A stretch of DNA of 64,000 nt, taken from Phytophthora hibernalis. Lineage: Eukaryota > Oomycota > Peronosporomycetes > Peronosporales > Peronosporaceae. The DNA lies in contig JAAKBF010000255.1 in assembly GCA_012656075.1 (NCBI GenBank), positions 248,001-312,000 on the forward strand, given 5' to 3'. Numbering within the stretch: the stretch's first letter is position 1; every line of letters starts with the position of its first letter. Below, piece after piece: positions 1-11,234 of this stretch. Both the position numbers and the translations under genes were made by a program. The notes under the pieces were generated by a model that made no database searches, was not told the DNA's origin, and worked only from the letters and a program-made list of their open reading frames with translations.

Positions 1-543
1 CCGAGCATCATGCTCCAGGTGAAGTACGAAGGCAGTAATCTGTACTCCTTGGTGGTGTAGTGACTATGCAGCTCCCCGTCCTCCGTCTTCTGGTACCGGA
101 AGCGTACAGGGACAATATCAGCGTGCGTCTCGGCCAATCTCGTGAAGAACACTTTCATCGCTTCTTCGTCGAACTTACGAATAGCGCGTCCTAACGCCTG
201 TAGATCGGTGCCGCTGGTTGTCCTCAGAGAAGCCAGAGCACATGGCTAGCGCCGTGATCAAGCTGGTTCGCTGGCAGTCCTTGTTCATCTTCATGTAGCC
301 GCTGAGGAACGTCGTCGTCGCCTGTGCTTGGTTATCGATGCAGCGCCTCTCGCAGCACTCCACTCCCAGCACCGTGTCAATGTGCTCAGCTACCGCCTCG
401 TCGAACTGCTCGTCAGCATCTTCTACGCTCTCATCCGAACTCGCAGTCCACTCGCCGTGCTCCTCTTCGGCGTCCGAAGCTGAGCGCTCGCCGTGCTCCA
501 TCTGGATCGCGTGTGGTTTTGGTGAGTGGTCGTAAAAAAACAC
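1..543 (-). pseudogene. Partial unidentified protein, truncated by window edge, frameshifted
   Basis: A minus-strand reading frame starts at 543 with an acidic N-terminal segment. It is followed by a Cys pair (VECCERRC) and a leucine-rich stretch with DNQAQATTTF. Near 178-180 the frame shifts, and translation continues to the window edge as a well-formed segment (KFDEEAMKVFFTRLAETHA, then FRYQKTEDGELHSHYTTKEY, then LLPSYFTWSMML). The two frames together look like one protein interrupted by a single-base indel. I do not recognise the family. The setting among mobile elements suggests a transposon-borne or expanded oomycete family, but that is inference. The gene continues to the left of the window. 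Confidence 0.45.
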
Positions 544-2051
544 GGGGAAAAGTCAGCTCTGAATGTTCTAAACGCATTTTCTCGGAAATTCGTTTAAGTT
601 CGACTGTGCACCTCGTCCCATTCAAACGGCCGTATCTCCACTGCATTAATATTTGAGATGACGATTTTGTTTTGCGCCGTCTCAAATCAAAGAGCCAGCG
701 CTAAGCCAGTGGTAACCCACTTTCTTTACTCCTCAGTCGTTACACACTCTGAAAGCCCAGTCTGGAACCTAACGCCTTCAAAACAACCTTTTTGGTATCC
801 AGTGGCTGTGGATCATTCCAGAATCTACCCTCCCTCGAGAAGCCACAGCGGTATGGGAAAAGGCAAGCGGCCCGCGCGCGATGACTCGCGACGTCCCTAC
901 GAAGAATCCGAAGAGTCCGAGTACGTCGACGACACCCTGAGTGAATCCAACGACGACGACAACCCCCTCCCTGCTGCTCGAATCGCATCCCGAAGCTTGT
1001 TGGACAAAACCTTCGACTCGGTCGCAGACTATGAGTCATTTTTCAAATTGTACTGCCGCCAAACATGTCAGGTAAGTCTCTTGCGGTCGTTTATGTGGTG
1101 TGTGGGTCTGCTTCCGCTTTATTTGATTTCCTAGAAATATTTCAAGCGCTCGTCAACTACGCGGGAGCGGAGAAACGCTGCGATCAAGCACTCCTACGCA
1201 AAGCACGACAGGATAGCGCCTGAATCGGAGCTCTTGGAAAACGAGGCGGTTCCCCATTACGTCGTCTACTATCTATGCACGCATGCTGGCAAACCGAGGA
1301 TGCGCAGCAGTGTCAAGAGCCCACGCCAAAACGTTAGACCACTCGGGTGTGAAGCTAAGGTACGAGCGCGGCCGAACACATATGAAAGCTTCTACTAACC
1401 TCTGCTGGTCTGTATTAATGTTTCGCTGCTCTAGTTATCACTACTGCAGAAACGGGAATGTGATCGCTACTATTTGGTTGTTTCGCTTCACATGGCCTCA
1501 CACAACCACAAAGTTGGTAAGACTGAGTACCACCAGATTCCGAGCAACCGAATGCGGCTGGACAGTGAAGGCTTACAAGACGTGAACAATCTCAGAAAAG
1601 TTGGTGTGGCAAGGAAGAAGATCCTGAAGTACATCTGGGACAACACAGAGTCTGAACCTTGTATGGTAGACGTGCACAATTTGCTGGCCAATCTGAAACG
1701 AGATGAAGATGCTGGAACTACAGTTTCAGACCGGGTATCTGAAACTTTGATCAGCTTCTGCGAGGAGGAGAAGTACGGAGTGGCACATGTCGATATCGAC
1801 CAAGACCAGAATCAGGTACCCCGCAAGGTGTACACGCTTGGCGTACGAAACATGAATTTACTGGCATTTTCTTATGCAGTTTGTAGCCCGCGCCATCGTT
1901 TTCCAAAGCGCGCACATACGGTCTCTGTATTCAAGCTTTCCTGTTTCAGGAAACCATTCTGGTGGATGCCACCCACGGAACCAACGCCGAGCGCTGCAAA
2001 TTATTATCCTTCATTGTTCACGATTCGTTTGGCCAAGGCCAGCATGTCCAG

Positions 2052-3852
2052 GTACGGAGGCGTGAGCTGATAAACGAGGCCATGCTCGACGTGTTGTACA
2101 TGTAGCTATCGTCTTAGTTGGCACGTTGTGTCAGCTTGTGGTAGTTTGTATCAGTTTGTTCGCAGTTCGAAGAACTGTGCTAGGGGCCCTAGAAAGTTTT
2201 GTTGACATCTGGCAACATAACACTAACGTTGCCAAAGTTGTCCAACGATGAGAGTGTTGTCATCAAGCAACATTATTCAAAATCGTGTTGCCACACCATT
2301 TCGCCGGTGCACCGTGTCGGTAGTACTAAAACATTTGTACTAATATTACTTGTAGCGGTTTTAGCACGATTAAAAATGTTACTTTTACGCCTGTTAAGGC
2401 TTTAAAAAGTTATAGAAGGGTGCATTTCTTTTTATTTTAAAACGACCTAATTTTAAATTGATTTTTAAATGCGTTTTAAGAGCACCCGGATGAGGACGTC
2501 TACGTAGCTCTTCCAAAGGTCCCCTATGCCATGTGCGCTAAACCTGCTGTATCACTTTCGAAAAGGTGAGATTGCATCCACACCTCCCTTGCGTAAACAG
2601 GTGCTGTGAAGTCAGGTTTGGACTGGAATTAACAGTAAAATTACTTGACAGTATTATTTTAACAGTAATGATAGAAATCGATACGAAACTGCTTAAGTCG
2701 TTACATGTATTAATAGTAGTTTAGCTGGGAGTGTACACGTAAATCTATGCTGCTATCACGAAAACCCCGCTATAAAACCAGGAGAGTCATTTTGGCGCCA
2801 AAGTAAACAAACAGTATCAGTGCACCTCAAAATGTCTGGTATGGATGGACCAGGGGTAACTCTCAAACCAGTAACATTATTATTCGATGCTTTACAATGT
2901 GAAATGGTTACGTATCGATGACACCATTTCACAAATCACACCGACGTCAGCGGATTTTGCTAGTCTAAAGAATACTTTACTCAGAGAGCTGTGGCACGCA
3001 TGATATTGATAAATGATTCTTCATGTTTGACCGACTGGGGACGTGGTGGTGGGTTGAGTCTTAAGCAAATTGCCGACTGAACTCTTCCTACTGCTCTGAT
3101 CGCTACCTTGCGTTGGTTTCCTAACTGCCACCTCATGTCATCCGACAAAGGTCGCTTCCGTTGGCGGTTGCACCTTATCAACGGAAGCGCATCAATTTCC
3201 CCACACCGCAGTGCAATCCTTGAAAATCATGATCTTGGGTCCCAAGGGACCGAAGATCATGAATCGCGCGTGCTGCAGCTAGGTCTATTACAAAAGCTAA
3301 ATCCGCCTACGCGAAGACCTAGTACAGTACGAATAGCTGATATAACAGTGTGAAATCAAGCGTGTATTTTCAGCAGATTCTGGCCATGGTTGTTGTCAAG
3401 TGCAGCTCAGTGACACTGGTAATCCACTTCTAGTTTCGAGGCAGTGCCATCTTTCTTGTGCCTCACTAATCTCGTTGACATTGGAGGTGCACAACACTAT
3501 AACTATATCCCTTTTCAAGAACGCAAGGCCTAAACTACATTTCCAATGCTTGTGTAACACAAGTTCTGTTTTTAGCAATACAAAGAGCAGCTATTTTTTA
3601 ATAATATGATGATGAGGTAGCGGTATATTGTGTTACATGTACTGTTCTCCATGAACTTAAAGAGAGTAACCACCTTGCGACATTTGCGTAAAGACCATCA
3701 ACCTCGCTGTTTGCACGCAAAACTACGAATCCACCGATCCTTAAGGTCCGGGTCCCCAATTTTAGTTTGTGGAAGATTGTACATGTTGTAATGACAAAGT
3801 TGCTGTTTTGCTTGGATTTAACTAACTCTTCATGGTGGTTGCATGTTTCCAG
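2052..3852 (+). other. Enlarged intron of MULE-1 (1.8 kb), probably carrying a nested insertion
   Basis: The donor GTACGG at 2052 resembles two other donors of the same gene (GTACGA, GTACCC). The acceptor is TTTCCAG at 3846-3852, preceded by a CTAAC branch-point-like motif near 3823. Joining 2051 to 3853 restores the frame (GQHVQ to HALIT). The other introns of the gene are 63-134 nt, so most of this one is probably inserted DNA. I see no credible coding region in it. An alternative reading is a plain insertion flanked by TCCAG on both sides. Confidence 0.6.
3228..3261. repeat. Tight 34-bp palindrome (hairpin)
   Basis: CATGATCTTGGGTCCC and its reverse complement (one mismatch) are separated by only AA. 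It lies in the enlarged MULE-1 intron and could fold as a strong cruciform or RNA hairpin. No function is assigned. Confidence 0.8.
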
Positions 3853-4787
3853 CATGCTCTTATCACGGACGAGCGGTCTGACACACTATGGCTTGCCATC
3901 AACCAGTTCAAGATTAGCAATCCAGGCTGGAAAGATATCCAATGTGTGGTGGTGGATAAGGACTACCACAGGCCAGAATTTTACTCTGTCAATTCCACAC
4001 CTTCAAGAACGGATTGCTAAGCCTGAATATGGTCTTGACATTGTTCAAATATCACGTTTGAAGTCTCTCGTGAGTATGCTCGTGAAAGCAAGTACTGCGG
4101 GCGAGTACGACAAGTACGTGGGATTAATGCGGGAGGAGCTACACGTCGAAGAAGAAGAAGAGGACGTTAATTGTCCCCCATTTTGGCTGTACTTTCAGGC
4201 GAACTGGCACAATTGCCGTGCTATGTGGTGCTATTTTCTTCGCGATAATGTCGTACATCTCGGCAACAATACGAACAATAGGCTCGAGTCTTCTTGGCAG
4301 AAAATAAAACCTCTTGTGGACCAAAATGTGGAGATTGATGAAACGCTGACAAGCTTGATTTGGTGGGCGAAGGTAAACAAAAGCTTTTACGACTGCCATG
4401 GCACGCGTTGGACAAGTATGCGATCCTACGCAGCATTCGAGTGCTGAACTGGCGCGGTTGGCTCAATGTGTCAGCAGGTTCGCGTTCGACTCCATAAAGA
4501 CGCAGTATGATATCGCTACGAACACATCGACCTACTATGGCATTCAAGAGTCCGGACACGAGACGTTTTCGGTGGCTAGTGCAGCAACAACACGTAAAGT
4601 AGACATGAAGACGTGGACTTCATTATGTATGCTAGGCCTAACTCAGAAGTTGCCGCGCAGGCATTTGTTTGATGTATCTACGGAAACGGCAACAGCTAGC
4701 CCAAGTCATTTTTCGAGTGTGTGGATTAAAGGTGGTGGTTCAATTCAGAAGCAATGTTGACGCAGTTTTTAAGCAAGGATCACGACG

Positions 4788-5165
4788 TTGGTGGATATTC
4801 AGAAGAGCATATCGAAAAGTCGGCACGCCCAACATCCACGTGTAAAAGCGCACGGCCGCCGGAACACCACGGTGAAACAGAGAATCTTTGCACACAAGAA
4901 GAGATTTCGAGAGCTTAAGGACATTTGCGGAGAGGGAGAACGGAGTAGGCCCTCTACGACAGATAATATTGCTGGTATGGCAGAGGCACTTGACTCCGAC
5001 ATGATGTTGTTCCACGAATGGTTGACTTTCCTGTCGCAGTTTGGGATCGTAGAGGGTTTGTTCGAAGCTTCCAGCCCATCCGCAGTTTGTCGACCGGTTC
5101 CGTCTCCCGGACAGAACTTTGGACACGCGAATGCGCTGCTGTGTAAGGTCCTGTTTCCCCGATAA
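4788..5165 (+). pseudogene. Linker region between MULE-1 SWIM domain and C48 protease
   Basis: An open stretch of about 125 residues, lysine- and arginine-rich at first (RVKAHGRRNTTVKQRIFAHK), then SDMMLFHEWLTFLSQFGIVE. It lies on the same strand, directly after the SWIM-like end of MULE-1 and before the Ulp1-type protease. It is probably part of one decayed transposon protein, or the N-terminal part of the protease protein. No domain is recognised. Confidence 0.4.
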
Positions 5166-5289
5166 TGGGTCAATTTGTGTCTCGCGGATTGATGAATTCA
5201 AGCATGCATACGAGCAGACACAGAGGGTTTTGAAGGATGAAGAAATTGTCTTCAAATTTGAGGATGGCCGTGGCCTGCTGTAACCCAAC

Positions 5290-6360
5290 ATGTCTGTTTA
5301 TTACATGCGCGCAATAGCGACGTGGTACAAGTTACGAATTACGTTTGGGTGGCTCGCTAAAGGTTTGGATTGGGCTCGCTCCATTCACGCTACTAGAGAT
5401 GATTGTGGACCATTGTTCAACGACGTAGAGGACTTTGATGTGGAAGATGTACGCACTTGTCTTCGCTACACAAATTTGAAGAATGACAATGAGTTGGCGG
5501 TTCTTAGCTTTGCTATGTATGCGGACGTGGCAGACGTCGGTATTCAAGCTGCACTCTTAATAATATGCAGAGACGCAGACAATCGTTTTGGCTCCAATCT
5601 CATCGCTACATTTATCCCTCAGCTCATGGCGATGGAGACCAACGAAGCAAGAGTGGCGTATCTGAAGAATACAAAGGCGGTTGAGAGCGCGAAGGACAAG
5701 ATCGTCGGAGCAGTGCTGGTAGACGGGAATCACTGGTGCGCTCTGTGCATTAGTGTCAAGAAGTGGAGCTACACGGTGATGGACCCGCGAAATGACTCCG
5801 ACACTATCGGGAAAGTAGCTGGACTGTTCAAGTACGTGTTTCAACCACTTCTACCACAGAACAAGCGATGGAAAAGAGTGGTTAGTCGGGAATATCAGCA
5901 GATTGTAACGGGGCTAGAGCCACGCTTTAGCTTGCACTATAGGGTGCTTTGAGGAAGCTTGGTTAAGACGAACGTCAGAGAAGGACGTGCGAGATTTAAG
6001 GTTAAAATGACTCTGTTATTAGGAGTAGACCCTGGCGGAAGGCCAGGGCCATTGTGGGCCACCCAACTGGTGGTCCCTCTCTAATAGGCTAAAACTAAGA
6101 TATGTAATTGCACTTCTGACCAATCAGTTAGTGCCAGGTCAATGCCCCCTTTTGACCAATGGGAGGACAGAACCTCTAAATGTAGATATGACATAATGAT
6201 ACGGAGGCCCGTTTCACAGATCGACGGATCAAGTTGCGGGATATGGTTGCTTGCCTTCCTGGAGAGCTACATTTTTCTGGAGTTCAACGCACCTCCTGAT
6301 GCAGACCTCCTTCGCTACAGATACTTGCTGAAGGTATTGCTCTCCGGAACGGCAACTTAG
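5290..6360 (+). pseudogene. Ulp1-like C48 cysteine protease of the MULE element, split by a solo LTR
   Basis: C48 (Ulp1/SENP) proteases cleave SUMO-type isopeptide bonds. The His part of the catalytic site is visible in VLVDGNHWCALCISVKKW near 5715-5770. The Asp follows in SYTVMDPRNDSD. The catalytic Gln-Cys part, SQIDGSSCGIWLLAFLES, lies at 6202-6273. Between Asp and Cys sits a 313-bp insert (5904-6216) flanked by the repeat CAGAT. Removing the insert and one repeat gives an uninterrupted EYQQIDGSSCG, so an intact protease existed before insertion. MULEs carrying Ulp1-like genes are known from plants (Kaonashi-type). Stop at 6358-6360. Whether it was fused to the transposase or encoded separately cannot be decided here. 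Confidence 0.8.
5904..6216. mobile_element. Solo LTR (313 bp) inserted in the C48 protease
   Basis: The insert begins TGTAACGGG and ends CCCGTTTCA, an imperfect 9-bp inverted terminal repeat with the TG...CA ends of LTR retrotransposons. It is flanked by the 5-bp target-site duplication CAGAT at 5899-5903 and 6217-6221. It contains no coding sequence. The family is undetermined; it does not resemble the LTRs of Copia-1 or Copia-2. Confidence 0.85.
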
Positions 6361-6640
6361 CAAAACGTAGCTAACCCAATACATATAATTTCACATGTAG
6401 CCCACTCAAAATAACGCTCCGTTGGCTACATAACGTTTCTTTCGCAGCACAGGCCAAGAAATTTGCTACGGCTATGCGTGCCACCTGCTTGAAGGTCGCG
6501 CAGAGTTCTTGTGGGTTTGTGGTAATTTGTATTCTGACCCAAACTCCAGTGTATCAGTTTGTGTCGATGTGTCCACATCTTCACAAACCGAGTACAAACC
6601 CATACGGCACCGGCTCTCTAGTTTGTACGAATAGTCTCTG

Positions 6641-6727
6641 TCAAAAAGACATCCATACGCCATGATGCCATCATCAGTTGAGGCTCAAAAAGACATCAGC
6701 AACGCCATGGTCTCATCATCAGTTGAG
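6641..6727. repeat. Two tandem copies of a 44-bp repeat
   Basis: Both copies start TCAAAAAGACATC and end CATCATCAGTTGAGG, with period 44. They lie downstream of the MULE/C48 remnant. No coding role is seen. Confidence 0.8.
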
Positions 6728-8114
6728 GGGAGAAATGAATGCAACAAAAAAATCCATCCTGTATCAGACATAATGTGCTGCAAATAAAAAATGCAGGACC
6801 ATTGTAGGACACTTCACCAAGCTTAGGACAATACGCAGGACACTTTACATGCCGAACGGTAACAAAATCAAGGAGGGCTATGAATAGGTCTAACATCCCA
6901 TACAGATTTGGCCATGCGATTGTGAAAACCAAAGAGGCGTCAGAGAGACTGTTTGCAATAGAAGCAAAGCGGAGGTCTGCAATGGTCGGCGCGTGGGCCG
7001 GAGTAGTTGCCCTCACCATATCTCCTTGTTACTTAGTTTCCTAGAAACCGCGCGTGGTCGAAGCCGTGGACTTAGCATAAGGCGCAAGATGGCGGGGCAT
7101 GCGCCCACTCGCAGCGCCGGCGCTAAGTCCGCTGGCGAGAGTCAACGTATGAGTGTCCGCTCCCGTGCCCGCTTCCCTCCCTCCGTCTCGTTAGATGCAT
7201 CTTTGATACGCCCGCGTACATTATACAAGGCTGTTACCATGACATATTCGTATACACTCTATAGATGGCGTAGATTGAAGGCACTGTGCCGCGCGAGCAC
7301 TAGCCACGAAGTCTTTTAGTGCATTCAGACAACTTCGCCTCAACGGCTCTCAGTATCAATGAACCAATGGACGGACGCCACGGCGAGCCGTTTGCGCAAC
7401 CTTGAACTTGATATTTCTACATATATATCTGGTTGGGGTAAGTTTTGAAAACTATAAAACGTACTTAGAGAGATGGTTTGTACACGTACAAGCTGTTTTG
7501 TACGTATTGGTACGAACAGTTTGTACCTGATTTGTACCTCTTAGCACGGCTATGTCTCACCGTTTTGTACCACTAGCACGAGCCTACCTCAAAACTATAC
7601 ATGCTAGCTAACACGCCTAAGGGAAATGTATTAATACTAGTTTTTGTATGGAAAACAGTAGCTTGCTATAATATTATTCTGCGAGTCTCCACATGCGCAC
7701 ACCTCCAGGAACTCGTTGTGCCACGCTTCTTGATTTATAAATGCTGCTTGCATCTGTGCAGACAAGTTGTTAGCCACTTTCACTTCCCGGTCACTACAGT
7801 AAATACATGCACACATTATTAAAACATGTAAATTGTGTAGAATGACTGTTCTGCGTGCGCTTGATTAATCTGGATAAAATATCAGTGATCGATTTTCCGC
7901 TCAAAAAGCATGCTTGCCAAAATCACAAAAATCAACAACATGCACCAGCCCAACAGCTCATCTCCAAATCTAATAAACCCTCAAGAACTGACAAAATTAC
8001 ATGTCAATTTTTGCTTTTGGTCATATTTCTCTCATAATGCAACTTCAACTTGCTTAGTTTAGAGATCCCGACATTGACATGAGCCAAACTCACTCCAATC
8101 ACTTATATATAGCT
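6728..8114. other. Intergenic, no gene recognised
   Basis: No frame here has recognisable motifs. Positions 7468-7575 contain five or six occurrences of TTTGTAC within about 110 bp, often next to GTAC palindromes. The open frame at 6993-7319 is arginine- and serine-rich and looks like chance. Confidence 0.5.
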
Positions 8115-8119
8115 AGAAC

Positions 8120-8513
8120 AATCGCGAATGCTGACGTAGCCTGGTAGTCGAGATGAGGGGTAGGAAGGAAATCCGAAAGTGAGTTCCATTGAGTTAGACG
8201 TCCTAGTCCTTTTTGCTCTCTCCTACACATGTAGTTCTCCTATCTCCCTGTTTTCACTTGATCCAGTCATGCAACGGACACACCAAACTGCAACGGACAC
8301 GGTCGGTCTCGTCAATGCATATGCAAATCACCATCTGATGTGCAAGTTGAAGCCATCCGCCCAATCACCGTGCGCGATGCCAAAAGATCTGCCAATCAGA
8401 TTACACCGTTCGTGTCTCCCCAATAGCTGCCCCCACAAGCCACACGCCCGGCACGCGCAGGACGTGTGCCTAGAGGTACCCAGCCGAGCAGACGACGAAG
8501 TGCAATTGCAAGA
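8120..8513 (-). repeat. Copia-1 3' LTR
   Basis: About 394 bp, matching 11235-11618 with a few substitutions and a short indel near 8478-8492. The boundaries are set by the end of similarity and by the flanking AGAAC repeats. The ends are not canonical TG...CA. Confidence 0.85.
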
Positions 8514-8600
8514 CCCCCACTCAATTGGAAGTCTCGAGCTTGGGTCCGAGATTAGCACGCATCATCAAGTAGCGCAGCGTCTTCGTAGATAGGCCCTTGG

Positions 8601-11230
8601 TCAGGAAGTCAGCATGTTTTTCTTGGACTCCACGTACTGCAGCTCAACTTCCTTGTTTATCACCTTCTCACGGATGAAGTGGAAGCGAATGTCGATGTGT
8701 TTCGTGCGCGCATGGTAGCCGACGCTTTTGGCCAAAGCCATTGCTCCTTGGTTGTCCTCATAGATCACCGTAAGCTCGCTCTGCTCCGCACCAATGTCCT
8801 TCAGGAGACGGCGCATCCAAACGCACTCCTTCACACAGTTACTCAGCGCCATGTACTCCGCTTCGGTTGCCACAGTCTTCTGGAACGTTGATCTGCACAC
8901 CACAGGCGCACCACACAGCATGGGCATCATTCCCCTCTCGAGCGTCGGTCGTCACGGTTGCCAGGCCAGTCCGCATCAGTGTAGGTTTCAAGTTAAGTAC
9001 CGAGTAGACCGTCGTACGTGATGCCGACGTCCTTCGTCTTCAGTAGATACCGCACGACCTTGATCCCAGCATCCCAGTGCTTCTCACCAGGGTTCTCCAG
9101 GAGACGGCGACGGTTCATAGCTCGGAGCAGTAGCTCGAGGCACAGTGACATCATTTCCGCCATCGTTATCTTCATCATCGATCTCTGCCATGAAGTCATC
9201 TGGGCTAGTGGTCTCCATGAACTTGACAGTGCGAACGATTTGTACTTTTCCCGTGGCCACATTGAGTACGCGGTATCCTTTGACACCATCCTCGTAGCCC
9301 ATGAATCGGCACTTGAAAACCTTGGCGTCCAGCTTGCGGCGCTTTTAGTCAGCAATGTGTTTGTAGCCAAGTGCACCAAACACCTTCAGGTTCTTGAGCT
9401 GAGGTTTCTTCTGGTACACGATCTCGTACGGTGTCTTCACAGTCACAATGTTGGGAATTCTGTTGATGATCCACGCAGACATGTTGACTGCTTCAGCCCA
9501 CCACTTCTTGTCGATACCCTCATGATAAAGCATGCAACGAGCCATCTCGACGAGGCTCCGGTTTATGCGCTCAGCAAGTTCATTTTGCTGGGGCGTGTAC
9601 GGCACCGTCTTCTCATGGCGGATGTCTTCCTTGGTCAGGTACTCCTTGCAAAGTTGGCCTGTATACACTCCGCCTTTGTCCGAGCGGAGACGCTTGATCT
9701 TATGACCGGTAGCGTTTTCCAAGTCGGCCTTGAACATCTTGAACTTCGCCAAGACTTCCGACTTCATCTTCATGAAGTACACCGTGACGTGACGTGAGTA
9801 GCCGTCGATAAACGTGACGACGTACGTACAACCTCCCGGTGTCTTCGTCTGCATTGGTCCCATGACATCAGAGTGGACGAGGTCCAGGACTCCCGCACTC
9901 TCGACGGTCTTCTCAGGCTAGCGAGGGAAGTTGTTCTCGTGCATCTTTCCCATGTAGCAACCTGCACAAACGTCCGCAGCCGTAGGTGCTTCCATTACCT
10001 GCGGCAACCCTTCTGTGCTTGTACGGGATGTGGCCTAAGCGTGCGTGCAACACGCTCCACGACTCCTTACGAGGTATCGTTGCAGCACGACACCACTGTC
10101 TTCAGCTTGTAGACATTTCCACATCGCTTGGCCTCCATGACTTTTACGTCACCAAAGCGAAAGACACACTTGTCCTTACTGAACTCCGCCACGACTTCCT
10201 TCTCGGCCAGCTTCGCTACCGAGATGAGGCTTTCATCAACCTCAGGGATGTACAGAACGTCCGACAGTGTGACAGACGTCCCGTCCATCAGCTTCTACCC
10301 GACGGTGCCCATTGCAACTGCGTCGATCTTCGTGTTATCCGCGATCGCGATGCGGACTGGCGTCTTCAGCTCCTTCATGGACACGAACTTGTCCCGGACG
10401 CTGGTCATGTGCGAGCTTGCACCAGAGTCGACGTGCCACTTAGTCTTGCTCATCGCACCCGTTGCCGTGAACGCGAAGTCGGATGTTTCTCTCGCGACTT
10501 GTCCACGTCCCTCGTCGGCCTTCTTCTTGCGGCACTCCGTTGCTTGTTGCTTGTGCCCCGGCTTCTCGCAGTAAAAGCAATTGCCGGTGAACTTGCGCTT
10601 GCCGTAGTCATTCTTGGCCACGAACGCCTTCTGTTGAGCTGATGACGATTCATCCCAGGCTTCAACACCAGAGAGAGACTGGATCGCGTATGCCAAGGTC
10701 ATGTTAGGCGTGTTCTCGAGGACGGTACTGATCATTCGGTACTCATCCGTCCGACTACCGAGCAGCAACACGAGCTGTCGGGTCTCATCCAAAGGCTCCC
10801 CGATCGTATCCATTTGCAAGACGATCTCCTTGAACTGGTCCACGTGAACCGCGAACCGCGTACCGGACTCCATCTTGAAGTTATGCAACTTCTTGATCTT
10901 GAAGTTATGCAACTTCTTGGTGACGAGGAGTCGGTTCTTCAGCGTGTTCCGGTTGAACTGCTCCTCGAGCATGTGCCACGAGTCGACAGCTGATGTCGCT
11001 CCACGGATGTAGACTTGATATGTGAGTCAAATGTCTCCAGCGAGCACACCAAGGGATTTCATATCGTCCATCTTCCATTGTGCCGTGGAGCCATCGCTCA
11101 GCGCGTCGAACTCTGGCTTGATGATGTGGGCTAGTAGTCCCTTGCGCGAGAGCTTCATCCTCATGTTGAACTCCCAGTGGAAGTAGTTGCCTTCCACAAG
11201 TTTGACGGTGTCAGCGTAGCTTGGGCTCAT
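8601..11230 (-). pseudogene. Copia-1 gag-pol, broken, reverse transcriptase deleted
   Basis: Gag starts at ATG 11230 (MSPSYADTVKLVEGNYFHW) and continues to about 10500, with a zinc knuckle CFYCEKPGHKQQATEC whose His-Cys spacing is longer than usual. The aspartic protease motif is WHVDSGASSHMT. An in-frame TAG lies at 10295-10297, and frameshifts occur near 10065 and 10020. The GAG-pre-integrase segment reads WSVLHARLGHIPYK. The integrase has catalytic residues in LVHSDVMGP, RSDKGGVY and QNELAERINRS. After an acidic linker (about 9130) the frame runs directly into the end of the polymerase region (NPGEKHWDAGIKVVRYLL), so the catalytic reverse transcriptase is missing. RNase H is recognisable (TEAEYMALSNC, YEDNQGAMALA, RTKHIDIRFHFIRE). 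Confidence 0.9.
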
Positions 11231-11233
11231 AAC
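11221..11233 (-). promoter_or_regulatory. Copia-1 primer-binding site (tRNA-Met anticodon-loop type)
   Basis: The plus strand reads TTGGGCTCATAAC, which matches the anticodon stem-loop of a eukaryotic initiator tRNA-Met (CAU anticodon). The element therefore seems to be primed by an internally cleaved tRNA, as in Drosophila copia. The gag ATG (11228-11230) lies inside this site, opposite the anticodon. Confidence 0.75.
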
Positions 11234-11234
11234 T

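Larger units (their letters stand above)
853..4760 (+). pseudogene. MULE-1: Mutator-like transposase, intron-containing and decayed
   Basis: A multi-exon Mutator-superfamily (MULE) transposase. Exon 1 starts at ATG 853 with an acidic N-terminus. Introns 1072-1134, 1360-1434 and 1816-1949 all have GT/AG ends and join in phase 0. Exon 3 carries the DNA-binding region (HMASHNHKVGKTEYHQIPSN). Exon 4 carries the first catalytic Asp (LVDATHGTNAERC). A 1.8-kb intron follows, then exon 5 at 3853 (HALITDERSDTLWLAINQFK). The CxxFH signature LLCQFH lies near 3980 but is separated by frameshifts from the segment around ERIAKPEYGL. A further frameshift occurs near 4400. The C-terminal SWIM-like zinc motif is damaged: the expected PCRH reads PRRH near 4655. 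It is not functional as read. A C48 protease follows on the same strand. Confidence 0.85.

Noticed and set aside
2052..3852. Simple insertion with TCCAG target duplication in MULE-1
   Set aside because: Possible, but the donor type shared with other introns of the gene and the CTAAC before the acceptor favour an intron. Kept as an alternative.
8179..8592. 137-residue plus-strand frame, similar to 11294-11626
   Set aside because: Both copies lie in the Copia-1 LTRs; the similarity reflects the repeat.
9018..9797. 259-residue open frame on the plus strand
   Set aside because: It is antisense to the Copia-1 integrase, whose minus-strand motifs are clear.
11221..11233. tRNA-Met-like anticodon loop sequence
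   Set aside because: There is no acceptor stem or T-arm around it. Its position next to an LTR fits a primer-binding site, not a tRNA gene.
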